26,122 bases of DNA from assembly GCA_020048795.1 (NCBI GenBank), contig JAIFMA010000136.1:1-26122 (forward strand), written 5' to 3'. Positions 1 through 8,041 of this stretch are shown here, one piece after another. The notes beneath the pieces are model-generated. The model made no database searches. It saw nothing but the letters and a program-made list of their open reading frames with translations, and was not told the DNA's origin. Position 1 is the first letter of the stretch, and every line of letters begins with the position of its first letter. The stretch comes from Rhodoferax sp. (GTDB taxonomy: Bacteria > Pseudomonadota > Gammaproteobacteria > Burkholderiales > Burkholderiaceae_C). The translations under genes and the position numbers were made by a program.

Positions 1-1
1 G

Positions 2-121
2 ATCCTGACCCTGATCGATGCCCGCGCCACGCCGCGTTTTCGTGGCGAGGTCGAGCCGCTCGACCCGGTGGCCGGGCACATTCCTGGTGCCGTGCATCTA
101 CAACAGTGCAACAAAGACTAA
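2..121 (+). pseudogene. Truncated sulfurtransferase (rhodanese, SseA/TST-like), partial
   Basis: The frame starting at base 2 is open from the window edge and ends at a TAA at 119-121. It reads LIDARATPRFRGEVEP, then a DPVAGHIPGAV stretch, which is the hallmark start of the second rhodanese domain of 3-mercaptopyruvate/thiosulfate sulfurtransferases. In intact members this is followed by about 100 more residues carrying the catalytic cysteine loop. Here the family match stops after PGAV (about base 94) and the frame ends eight codons later with HLQQCNKD. The gene is therefore broken at its 3' part, and the catalytic cysteine is absent. The start lies outside the window. The break probably marks the left junction of the inserted or rearranged T6SS region. 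The family call is sure; loss of function is inferred. Confidence 0.8.
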
Positions 122-553
122 TATCGCCAAGTGAGTCTGTTTGGACACTACGCTACCAACGAATTACAAAAGACGAGTGCGGTGGGACAAGAATTGTTCC
201 AAGGCAATCGAAGCATTTGCCTATCCGGTTTTACGAACCATCTTCGCGTTTGAAATTGTGTATTGCAACATGCTTGCTCAGCACACACCATTTGTTTTAG
301 GCTAGAAAATTCTATTCGATTTTGAAATGCTGTCAATCGCCTGTATTGGTCGAGGGCTATTCCAAGTGATATGGTGAGTTGATCATGCTGAGTGCTTGAA
401 ATTTTCTGCCAATAATTTCATTTCTAAATCATCCGTGTCGTTGTGGCTTCCCCCGCCTTGTCTAAAGTCAATTGACAGGTTCCGCGCCACGCGCAAGACG
501 ACCGTTCATCATTTCGACTCATTGCCGCACAACTTTACATCACTAAAGTCCGG
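122..553. other. Gene-free stretch between the broken rhodanese and the T6SS operon end
   Basis: I see no convincing gene here. The short open frames on either strand (about 60 codons) have no recognisable motif and no good ribosome binding site. The stretch contains the left copy of the 32-bp repeat (419-450) with weaker similarity continuing to about 492, and a 10-bp palindrome GTCAATTGAC at 467-476. No clear intrinsic terminator for the minus-strand operon ending at 554 is visible. Confidence 0.6.
419..450 (+). repeat. 32-bp direct repeat, left copy
   Basis: The 32 bases contain AAATCATCCGTGTCGTTG and match 26038-26069 in the same orientation with one mismatch (G versus T at base 445, just before GCTTC). 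Weaker similarity continues on the right: GCCTTGTC, then GTCA, then a CCGCGCC/TCGCGCC block near 483-489, each also found in order in the right copy. The two copies bracket the whole T6SS locus. Confidence 0.85.
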
Positions 554-940
554 TTAAGGAATCATGTGCGTTGTCTGACCAGCGCTGTTGAACATGATGA
601 CACCCCCCAAAATGCAATTCAAGGAGGAGGTGTTGTTCAGTGCCGGTGCGTTACATAACAGGACAGTAGGCGCTCCCGGGAGCCAGGGTGCTGGCGTAAC
701 GGGAATGCAGGGCACAGGAGTCAACACACCCATCGCTGCAGCCGTTGCAGCCACTACCATCGGGTTTGTTGGCGACTGACACATGCCGAAGGGCGGGATG
801 TTCAAGATCGGTATGTGGTCAAGGATATTGGCCGCAACCATGTAGCTGGTGATCACGGTTTTGGGGGTCGGAATGAGCGTGCTCGGCGCCATCCCGAAGC
901 TGCACTTCATCATTGCACCCATACAGGTTTGAATCGGCAT
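554..940 (-). CDS. DUF4280 PAAR-like spike-tip protein
   Basis: This 128-aa protein matches the DUF4280 PAAR-like family throughout. It has an N-terminal MKCSFGMAPSTL block, ANILDHIPILNIPPFGMC in the middle, SPTNPMVVAATAAAMGVLTP, then PCIPVTPAPWLPGAPTVLL, and ends with an ALNNTSSLNCILGG block. PAAR-type proteins cap the VgrG trimer with a sharp tip and often recruit effectors. This one is only the cap: no toxin domain follows. It is the last gene of the operon, 23 bp after the phosphatase gene; the ATG is preceded by AAAGGC at a plausible distance. It probably sharpens the VgrG encoded upstream at 6012-7994. The family call is confident. Its role as tip of this particular spike is inferred from position. 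Confidence 0.85.
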   Translation of the reverse strand: MPIQTCMGAMMKCSFGMAPSTLIPTPKTVITSYMVAANILDHIPILNIPPFGMCQSPTNPMVVAATAAAMGVLTPVPCIPVTPAPWLPGAPTVLLCNAPALNNTSSLNCILGGVIMFNSAGQTTHMIP

Positions 941-963
941 AAGTTAGCCTTTGAATAATGGGT

Positions 964-1728
964 CTACTGGCTTAACGGTGTCGTGCCAATCCACACCGTC
1001 AATGCAGTGAAATTATCATGACTCGACAAACCTCTTGCGGCTTCATTGATCCGGCGTTCAATCTCGTTCAACCAGGTCTTGGGTGTTTCAGAATCCTGAA
1101 GCGTCTGCTCAAGCAGATCGTCTGTCAGGTACTCCCACACACCATCTGAACATAACAGAAACTTGTCGCCCGATGAAACCTCCCGCGATGGCTCCGATGC
1201 ACTCACTTCCAGCTCGTGGGTTTGCTTTCCCAGCGCCGAATACAACTGACTTCGTTGGGGATGACTTCTTGTTTTACTCTCTTGAAGGAGTCCGGCATCG
1301 ACCAGGGATTGAACGATGCTGTGGTCATGCGAACGCTCGATCATCCGGTCTTGTCTGAACCAGTAAACGCGAGAGTCACCGCAATGCGCCCACACCGCGC
1401 TTTCCTGCACGGCATCAATGACAAGGCACACGATGGTTGAATGCATATCCTGCTGAACTGAACCTGGCACACGCGCCTCAATGACCGCATCATTGACTGC
1501 GCGCACAAGCGCCAACAATTCGAATTCAGTCATGTCTTGCGCCTTTGAAAATCCCGTCAATAAACTGGTCACCGCGAGCCGGGATGCCGTGTCACCGCCG
1601 CCATGCCCTCCCGCCCCGTCAGCAAGAACACAACAAAGCCGATTGTTGAAACTCCAGTGACCACAAGCGTCCTCGTTGCATTTGCGCCCCCCAGGTTTTG
1701 ACAGCATGGCTACGTTGAAATAAAGCAT
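964..1728 (-). CDS. pppA: PP2C-family Ser/Thr phosphatase of the T6SS (PppA-like)
   Basis: A 254-aa PP2C (PPM) phosphatase. The metal-binding and catalytic motifs are all visible: NED at 18-20, DGAGGHGGG at 37-45, HCGDSRVY at 115-122, CSDGVWEYL from 193 and HDNFTAL from 237. PP2C enzymes use two metal ions held by the conserved aspartates to remove phosphate from Ser/Thr. There is no signal peptide, so it acts in the cytoplasm. In P. aeruginosa H1-T6SS, PppA reverses PpkA phosphorylation of the FHA protein and shuts firing down. The FHA gene (tagH) lies 15 bp upstream in the same operon, which supports that role. The partner kinase lies at the far end of the locus on the other strand. The ribosome site before ATG 1728 is weak; an internal ATG at 1707 would still keep the first motif. 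Confidence 0.9.
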   Translation of the reverse strand: MLYFNVAMLSKPGGRKCNEDACGHWSFNNRLCCVLADGAGGHGGGDTASRLAVTSLLTGFSKAQDMTEFELLALVRAVNDAVIEARVPGSVQQDMHSTIVCLVIDAVQESAVWAHCGDSRVYWFRQDRMIERSHDHSIVQSLVDAGLLQESKTRSHPQRSQLYSALGKQTHELEVSASEPSREVSSGDKFLLCSDGVWEYLTDDLLEQTLQDSETPKTWLNEIERRINEAARGLSSHDNFTALTVWIGTTPLSQ

Positions 1729-1743
1729 GTCGGGTCCAGTTCG

Positions 1744-3420
1744 CTACTTGGAGGAATTCAGTTGCGCGATGCATCGCTCATATTCTTTAGAAAAAGCTTT
1801 GCCAAACAGCTCTTCAAAGTCATCCTCAGCGGTGTTTACCAATTGCCCATAAAACTCCTGAAAAAACTCCCATAGTCGGGCTTTTCTGCCTGATGGAATC
1901 AGGCTTGCCAAAGCCGACTGCTGAGGCATCTTGGCCTCCAGTTCTACGGGATTGAATCGCTTCAAAACCTCCGAGAGTGCAGCGCGCATGCCGGACATAA
2001 CCCCAATCTGGTGCGCCTTAAGATCATCGTATGCACCCCGCAGGGAATCCACTGGCCCCATAAACCCGGGTGTGGGTGGCCCGAGTAAACACTGTAGCGC
2101 GAACTCTGCAGTCGGCGAAAATTTCAGCGCGTTGTTGGCAACGGCTGCCATGACCGTGACATCCGCTCGCACCTCCTTTTTCAGGGTAGTCCGCGCTGCA
2201 AGAAGTTCGACGGTTCCACGGGTTGCTTCTTTGAACATCTGCCCAAGTTGAAACATGGTTTCGGGGCTCAACGGTTTAAGCCGCAAGTCCGGAGCACCAA
2301 GTCCATCATGGAAAGCCTGTAACAAGGCGTCCGTGTCCGACCTTGCGGCTGCCGCTGGTGCAGTCACGCCACTTACGGAAACAGGCTTGCGTTCATGTTT
2401 CTCGGATAAATCCGACAGGGGAACTGTCTTCAGGTTTGTCGCGGCCACCGCTGCCGGACTGTGGGCCGGTGTTAATTTGACGTTGGGTTCGTTCGGATCC
2501 CAGGACAGCACAAAGGCCGGCAGCGGGGCGGTGACGGAAACATCAGGACCCACGGGTGCTGTGTTCCACGGTGCCTGCAAATCAGAATCATGGTCATGGC
2601 TGGTATCCATGAGTGGCAGCGCGGATTGTTGCAAAGCCAGAAACGGATCGGCATGGCTGGCGGTATTTGGTTGTGCCTCCGGCGGCAGCAAACGTGACCC
2701 ACCCAACGGATCCTCGCCGGACTTGGTGTCCAATCCAAACAGGGCATCCAGGGATTGCTCGCTAGAGGAGACCGTCACCGGCAGTCCAGGAATCTGGGCA
2801 TTCGAATTGCTGTAAGGTGAAGGCGAGTCCGCGCAGCCAAAATCGGTGCCAAACCCTGGCCCGATGACCGCGCCATGGAGAGGCCGATCCTGCTTGAAAG
2901 GATCCCAGTCGTCAGGAATTCCAACGGCCATGCCTCTGTTCGAGGAAGTCAACTTGGGTGCGGCTGGCGAATCCGTCGAGGCAGTGAAGGCCGGGTTTAA
3001 CCTCGCAGAAGCATTGACGGGCAACTGGTTCTGCACCCGGGCCATTGGGACAACCTGTGTTTTGGAACTCTCAATGTCAAAATCTGCAAACGGATCATCA
3101 GTCTTTGCTGACACGCCCTCGGCGACCTGAATCAGATAAGCGCCAATTTGAACTTCGTCGCCGGATGCCAGCAAAACTTCACGACCACTGCCAACTGGCG
3201 TGCCGTTGTGCAAGACGGGATTGCTGCCGCGATCAATCAATGCGTATTTCCCGGCACGAAATACAACCTGAGCGTGAATCCTGGAAATCGTGCGGTCGGT
3301 GTCATGTAACACCATCTGATTATTGTCAGCCCGCCCAATTGAACCACCAAGCTCGTCAAAGCTGACGGCCGGTATGCTGACGGGTGACCCATTAAAGTTG
3401 ACTACAGTCAGTGTGATCAT
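1744..3420 (-). CDS. tagH: T6SS-associated FHA-domain protein TagH (Fha)
   Basis: From ATG 3420 the protein is 558 aa. I prefer this start because AAAGAGG lies six bases upstream; an in-frame TTG at 3450 lacks such a site. Residues 1-99 form an FHA phosphothreonine-binding domain (GR at 29-30, SRIH at 46-49, NG at 72-73). A low-complexity, proline- and aspartate-rich linker spans roughly 100-360. The last 190 residues match the C-terminal domain of T6SS TagH/Fha proteins (motifs LGQMFKEATRGTVELLAAR, SALASLIPSGRKARLWEFF and FGKAFSKEYE). In the H1-type pathway, TagH is the substrate of the PpkA kinase and licenses assembly of the secretion machine. The gene sits 37 bp after the 266-aa unknown and 15 bp before the phosphatase gene, consistent with a kinase/FHA/phosphatase switch. 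Confidence 0.92.
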   Translation of the reverse strand: MITLTVVNFNGSPVSIPAVSFDELGGSIGRADNNQMVLHDTDRTISRIHAQVVFRAGKYALIDRGSNPVLHNGTPVGSGREVLLASGDEVQIGAYLIQVAEGVSAKTDDPFADFDIESSKTQVVPMARVQNQLPVNASARLNPAFTASTDSPAAPKLTSSNRGMAVGIPDDWDPFKQDRPLHGAVIGPGFGTDFGCADSPSPYSNSNAQIPGLPVTVSSSEQSLDALFGLDTKSGEDPLGGSRLLPPEAQPNTASHADPFLALQQSALPLMDTSHDHDSDLQAPWNTAPVGPDVSVTAPLPAFVLSWDPNEPNVKLTPAHSPAAVAATNLKTVPLSDLSEKHERKPVSVSGVTAPAAAARSDTDALLQAFHDGLGAPDLRLKPLSPETMFQLGQMFKEATRGTVELLAARTTLKKEVRADVTVMAAVANNALKFSPTAEFALQCLLGPPTPGFMGPVDSLRGAYDDLKAHQIGVMSGMRAALSEVLKRFNPVELEAKMPQQSALASLIPSGRKARLWEFFQEFYGQLVNTAEDDFEELFGKAFSKEYERCIAQLNSSK

Positions 3421-3457
3421 CTGCCTCTTTCTGAATCTATTGTTTGCCAATTAGACA

Positions 3458-4258
3458 CTAGCGAAGTATGTGGCACTCCCCGTTCACCACAGCGACCCGA
3501 ACGGGCCAGGAGGTTCTGGTTCCATCTGGGGCGGTCAGTGTCCTGAGCGCGGGCTCCCCTTGTGGCCCCAGGCACTCTAGCAATCGACCGTGCGCACAAA
3601 GTCTCAACGTCAGGTCATCCAGGTTCGGAATCACCATCTTCATGGCCTTGGTTGCATGCAACAACTGCAAGCGAGCACGAAATCTGCCCGAAACATCAGC
3701 CAGCGATTGCTGATAGGCAAGGGCCAAATCTTCCAGCCGAATCCGACTTGCAGCCAGAAAGACTTCGACATCACCGCGTGCCAATCCAATCGCGATGCCC
3801 TGCAAGTACCTCATGACCAATGGTTTTAACGATTCTGGGTCCTTGATCTCAGGAACGTCCAGCCACCGCCATTTAGGAAACTTGATTGGCAGCGACGCGG
3901 TGCAGCGTTCGGTATGAGGTGTTTCGTAAAGATCACCCTCTGCGACCGACCAGTCCATGCTTGCAAGCGTTCGCGCATGCAACTCACTGCCAGGCTGACC
4001 AAGGCGCGGTAGCAAGAGCCGCATACCCGCGCTGACTGCGTCTTCAGCGATCCTGGACACGGCCCCCATCTTGATGATGCCCACCTGTGGCGGGTCAATC
4101 ACCAACTGAAAAGCATTGTCGCCAGCAAGCAGATACTCATGCACAGGCAAGCAAAGAGAACCTCCCGCAGCACCAACACGGCCGACTGCAATGCCATTGA
4201 TCTGCACCTCGGCGGCACAGTTTTGCGACCGCAGCCTCATCATCAGTACCCGTTCCAT
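3458..4258 (-). CDS. Uncharacterised T6SS-operon protein, 266 aa
   Basis: I do not recognise a named family. The start chosen is ATG 4256-4258, which overlaps the upstream stop (TAATG), so the two genes are likely translationally coupled; an in-frame TTG at 4273 is possible but less likely. No signal peptide or membrane segment is visible. Residues 18-54 alternate like a beta-sandwich: VQINGIAVG, then LPVHEYLLAGDNAFQLVI. This resembles the pattern of jelly-roll domains of the carbohydrate-binding type. The second half is helical, with a FPKWRW motif near residue 132 and a long amphipathic stretch around RLEDLALAYQQSLADVSGRF. Its place between vgrG and tagH suggests a cytoplasmic accessory protein of the apparatus or of spike loading. 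That is inference only. Confidence 0.7.
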   Translation of the reverse strand: MERVLMMRLRSQNCAAEVQINGIAVGRVGAAGGSLCLPVHEYLLAGDNAFQLVIDPPQVGIIKMGAVSRIAEDAVSAGMRLLLPRLGQPGSELHARTLASMDWSVAEGDLYETPHTERCTASLPIKFPKWRWLDVPEIKDPESLKPLVMRYLQGIAIGLARGDVEVFLAASRIRLEDLALAYQQSLADVSGRFRARLQLLHATKAMKMVIPNLDDLTLRLCAHGRLLECLGPQGEPALRTLTAPDGTRTSWPVRVAVVNGECHILR

Positions 4259-5991
4259 TAACCTGTACTCCAATCGATCAGATCAACACCTGGCAATAAA
4301 AAAAGTGTTCGGTGCGTCTGGCCCAGGACAGGATCAAAAACGCAAATCGTCACGCTGACAGGTTCAATGCGCATCCGCACATACCATTGCCACCCTCCGC
4401 CATTGGCTCGTGGGCGCAAGCCCGCCTGACCCACAACGAAACCTGTACAGGGACCGGCCTCGCGCCACAGTGCCGCTTGTTCCACTGCCACTGGATCAAA
4501 CTCCAGTTGGAACTTGAATTGCCAGTGTGTGACAGATGACAGAAATGCATCAATTAAAGTGGGCGTTTCGCTTTCCCGCGTGAACAGTTTTTTCAAGGCA
4601 GCATTGCCTTGCACATGTAATCGGACTTTGGTCCGCGTCACTCCCACGTCGACCTCGCCATTGAGTTCCAGATGAATCTTGTTGTTAAGATCAAAATCGC
4701 CCACTGCACGCATCATCGGCCGTCCGACCAAGCCATGCGCACCTTCACGCCAGCCCCAGGTTAAAGTGGATTGGCCCGCCAGCAAAGCCACCGTCGCGCT
4801 CATTGAGGCATTCTGCATTGTGCGCTGCCACACCAGGAAAAGTTGATCTAGTCCACTGCACAAATTCTGCTGAAGCCCATCCTGAAAATTCTCAACCCAA
4901 GCGCTAGAAGGAAGCGGTATGCCGTCACGCTCAAGACGACACCGGGTGTTGCCCGCGGCAAAGTCTGTCTGAGCCCCGCCCGTCCTCGGCCACTTTAATT
5001 CCTCACCACCGTCACGTTGCATGCTTAAAAGCCATTGGTCTGCCGGGTACGCCCACACATAGGTCTCAAGTGCCCCTGTCGGCAAACCCTCATCTCGCAG
5101 TCCACAACTTGTGGTGCGCAAAAGTGCGGCATCTGGAACAGGTTCCTCCATCAACGCAAAATGCGCCTGCCTGGATGCCAATGGCGAAGGCAAGGCATAA
5201 ACATACCAACTCACGGCTTGTGCCAAATGGCCACGCCACTGCGAAAGACCGTGACTTCCCGCATAAGACACCAAAGGATGACGTTCCTGAAAGCATCGTG
5301 AATGTGATAACAATCTGATCTGTAACCGCGCAGCAGGACCAGCCTTGGCGGCATGGGTCAGTACGCAAAGCAGTTCTGGCGCAGGAAGTCCAGGCCCCAT
5401 ACGGACTGACGGTTTGGCAAGAGGTGCAGAAGTCAACTGCCACTGACCCTCGACATTCTGATACTCACTGCGCCAATCGATTTCCAGCAGTCTGATGTCA
5501 ACCGCTTCCAAATCGCAGGCCACACGAGCCAGCCCAGGTGCTTCCCGATCAAAAAATCGTCGCTTTGCATCATGCAAATCGATCAATGCCTTATCGGCAA
5601 GAGCGATTTGTGCTGCTGTCGTCCGGCCCGAGCCAGGCCGACGCCCCACTTCGACTGAACCGCGAAACACCAACTGATGAACCTTAACCCATTCGTCAAG
5701 CCGTTCATCAGAAAGCAGGGCAAGTGCCCATTCGTTCTCGGGCTTATCTTCAAAATTGGGGCCCAAGCCGCAACATAGATTCACATATCTTGCGACAGCG
5801 GCTTCGTCCGCAATGAGATACCGCCCAGCCTTGCGACTTGCTGCCTCGATGTAGTCTTCAGCACGCTCACCCAACTTGCTGTAAAGGTCTGGCCAGAACG
5901 GTGCCAGTGCGGCTGTCAGGACTACCCACTGCCCAGGCGATTCAGACGATAAATCTGGACTCATTGGGCGTTCCAAAGATTGTTTCTGCAT
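4258..5991 (-). CDS. Uncharacterised T6SS-operon protein, 577 aa
   Basis: I do not recognise a named family. The protein starts at ATG 5991, 20 bp after vgrG ends, and shares one base with the start of the next gene (TAATG). There is no signal peptide or obvious membrane helix. Residues 25-115 look helical, with a distinctive ARYVNLCCGLGPNF motif at 67-80 followed by a WALALL block. The middle (about 240-440) is rich in tryptophan and beta-prone stretches. The C-terminal third has alternating strands (LHLELNGEVDVGVTRTKV region) and ends in a WQWYVRMRIEPVSVTICVF stretch. The size, lack of export signal and position directly after vgrG suggest a spike-associated adaptor or chaperone, or a T6SS accessory factor paired with the 266-aa protein. 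The function is unknown. The reading frame itself is certain from its length and operon packing. Confidence 0.75.
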   Translation of the reverse strand: MQKQSLERPMSPDLSSESPGQWVVLTAALAPFWPDLYSKLGERAEDYIEAASRKAGRYLIADEAAVARYVNLCCGLGPNFEDKPENEWALALLSDERLDEWVKVHQLVFRGSVEVGRRPGSGRTTAAQIALADKALIDLHDAKRRFFDREAPGLARVACDLEAVDIRLLEIDWRSEYQNVEGQWQLTSAPLAKPSVRMGPGLPAPELLCVLTHAAKAGPAARLQIRLLSHSRCFQERHPLVSYAGSHGLSQWRGHLAQAVSWYVYALPSPLASRQAHFALMEEPVPDAALLRTTSCGLRDEGLPTGALETYVWAYPADQWLLSMQRDGGEELKWPRTGGAQTDFAAGNTRCRLERDGIPLPSSAWVENFQDGLQQNLCSGLDQLFLVWQRTMQNASMSATVALLAGQSTLTWGWREGAHGLVGRPMMRAVGDFDLNNKIHLELNGEVDVGVTRTKVRLHVQGNAALKKLFTRESETPTLIDAFLSSVTHWQFKFQLEFDPVAVEQAALWREAGPCTGFVVGQAGLRPRANGGGWQWYVRMRIEPVSVTICVFDPVLGQTHRTLFLLPGVDLIDWSTG

Positions 5992-6011
5992 TTAACACCA
6001 GCGCACCAAAG

Positions 6012-7994
6012 TCAGGCAAGGGGATCCGTCTTTTGCGTGGGAGGGGTCACTTCCAGAACCGCTTTGGGATTGGCACCGCCTCCGGAACCACCACCACCGC
6101 CAGAGTTGATGAAGACCATGGTTCCGGTCACCATCACACCGGCGGGCCCAAGCACAATAGACGAATTGCCCGCCTTCAACGTCAACATGACCCCTGCCTC
6201 AATCACGACATTGACACCTGCTTTGAGGTGAACATTGATGCCAGCCTCCACCCCCAGGTCGGTTCCGACCTTGATGTCGGTTTTTGTCCCTGACTTTTGT
6301 GACACCGACATGCCTGCCTCTGTCATGACATCTTTGGCGACCTTCGTGCTTTCCGAACCTGCCACATCTGTTGCGAAATCCAGACCCACCTTCACTTTGA
6401 CATCGCCCTTCAGTTCCTCCGAGACATTTTTCTCAACGATGCGGTCCTGGTTGCCAAGGATGCACAGGGTGGCATCGTTTTTGACGTACTGATGAAGATC
6501 CCTTTCGGCCTGAAACCAGATGTGCTCCGAGCCCTTTTTGTCCTCAAATCGAAGCTCGTTGAAGTTATCAGTGCCCCCCGATTTGCTTGACCGACTCTTG
6601 TTGGTGCTCACAGTTACATTTGCAGGCAAAGCATACGGTGGCGTTTGCTCGCCGTTGTAAACCCGACCTGTGATCAAGGGGCGATCCGGATCGCCCTCTA
6701 AAAAATCAATGACCACCTCCTGACCGATTCTGGGCAAAGAGATCATGCCCCAGGTCTGTCCAGCCCAAGGACTGGCCACCCTCACCCAACACGAGCTTTT
6801 TTCGTTTTTCTGCCCGATCCGGTCCCAGTGAAACTGCACCTTGACCCGGCCGTGCTTATCGGTATGTATCTCTTCTCCACTGGGCCCAACCACCATCGCC
6901 GTGTGCAATCCAGCCACGCTGGGTTTGGGCGTCAATCGAAGGGGACGAAAAATTTCATCGCCCTCCATTGCAACAAAATGGCAGGTGTAAAAAGTTTGAT
7001 CCTCACCTGATTCATACCCGCTGTAAGCGCACTCTATCCGTGTGCCAACCACCAGATGAGACTTGTTCTGATCTACCCTGGGATGGCTGGCCAATGTGAA
7101 CCTGTAACCATAGGCCAGACCGCGGAGAGATCCTGAACCCTCAACCCTCGCGTACTGCGACTGAAGTTCTTCAATACGAATTTTTGAATAGCGGCTTCCG
7201 GCCGATGGGGTGGAATAAGTACCTGGGTAGTCATAAACTTCCAACTTGGCCGATGCCTCGGGCCGAATGGCCTTCGCGCTTGTTTCGAGAGAGGTTTGGG
7301 GCTGGGTAAAGTCATAGTCCCGAAGCACAACCTGCCCTGACTGAATTTCGGCGCGAGTGCGCCATTCAATGACTGGCTCAAAACCCAGATGTCCGTCCAC
7401 AGACTCCCGAAATTCGAATGTATTCTGAAAAGGACACGCTTCATGTGCCTTGGGTGCATCAACAATCACCATGGTGTGCTTGCCGGCATCATGTTTGAAG
7501 TAGTAGTAAACGCCTTCTTGCTCCATGAGCCGACTGACAAAGTTGAAATCGCTTTCGCGATACTGCACGCAATATTCATACGTCGGCAGCTCCGCAGATA
7601 CTTGAAATTGATAATCCGGACTAAAGGGTTCGAACACCTTCTTCAGGATGTTGACCATGGTCATGTCCTGAAAAATGCGCGTATCGCTGCGCCGGGTCAA
7701 CAACCAAAGCCAGGGACGAAGTATCAATCGGTAGCTGAACATCTTTTGGTGCGCGCCCTCAAGCCCTATGGCACAAACCAGACCATGGAAATATCTCTTT
7801 TCTCCATCGGCGAGTTCAATCGCAACACTGGCTGGCTTACTCAGCAATTCTTCAAATTTGATGGACTTGCTTTCGGAAACCGCCTGAACATCAAACTCGT
7901 ACAAACGCCCCAACTCCTCATTTCCCGACATCCGTCTGAAACGCAAACCGACATCCGCACTGGTTTTCAGAACCATCAAATTTTGATCATCCAT
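6012..7994 (-). CDS. tssI: T6SS spike protein VgrG
   Basis: A 660-aa VgrG. The gp27-like half occupies about residues 1-370 (YRESDFNFVSRLMEQEG at 145-161, then YYYFKHD). The gp5 OB-fold follows: DKHGRVKVQFHWDRIG at 379-394, CWVRVASPWAGQTWG at 402-416 and GDPDRPLITGRVYN at 434-447. The rest is the long beta-helical needle with repeated DIKVG/GVEAG/GVNVV units, ending in a glycine-rich tract near 625-640. No extra effector domain is visible after the needle, so this is a structural VgrG. AAGGGG sits five bases before the ATG. Upstream in the operon are the methyltransferase, exported protein and metallopeptidase, which are candidate cargo genes. Downstream are the 577-aa unknown and, further on, the PAAR-like tip. 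Confidence 0.97.
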   Translation of the reverse strand: MDDQNLMVLKTSADVGLRFRRMSGNEELGRLYEFDVQAVSESKSIKFEELLSKPASVAIELADGEKRYFHGLVCAIGLEGAHQKMFSYRLILRPWLWLLTRRSDTRIFQDMTMVNILKKVFEPFSPDYQFQVSAELPTYEYCVQYRESDFNFVSRLMEQEGVYYYFKHDAGKHTMVIVDAPKAHEACPFQNTFEFRESVDGHLGFEPVIEWRTRAEIQSGQVVLRDYDFTQPQTSLETSAKAIRPEASAKLEVYDYPGTYSTPSAGSRYSKIRIEELQSQYARVEGSGSLRGLAYGYRFTLASHPRVDQNKSHLVVGTRIECAYSGYESGEDQTFYTCHFVAMEGDEIFRPLRLTPKPSVAGLHTAMVVGPSGEEIHTDKHGRVKVQFHWDRIGQKNEKSSCWVRVASPWAGQTWGMISLPRIGQEVVIDFLEGDPDRPLITGRVYNGEQTPPYALPANVTVSTNKSRSSKSGGTDNFNELRFEDKKGSEHIWFQAERDLHQYVKNDATLCILGNQDRIVEKNVSEELKGDVKVKVGLDFATDVAGSESTKVAKDVMTEAGMSVSQKSGTKTDIKVGTDLGVEAGINVHLKAGVNVVIEAGVMLTLKAGNSSIVLGPAGVMVTGTMVFINSGGGGGSGGGANPKAVLEVTPPTQKTDPLA

Positions 7995-8041
7995 GAGGCC
8001 CCTTATGTTGTGAAATCACGGCATTCTGGCCAAACCCAGGC

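Noticed and set aside
467..476. Palindrome GTCAATTGAC
   Set aside because: Ten bases, isolated, no T-run and no partner site; expected by chance in a window of this size.
2255..2815. 186-codon plus-strand open frame
   Set aside because: It is the mirror frame of the low-complexity linker of tagH, which explains its length and Gly/Ser composition.
3421..3450. N-terminal extension of tagH from TTG 3450
   Set aside because: The ATG at 3420 has AAAGAGG in front and starts right at the FHA domain; the extension is basic and unrelated to the family.
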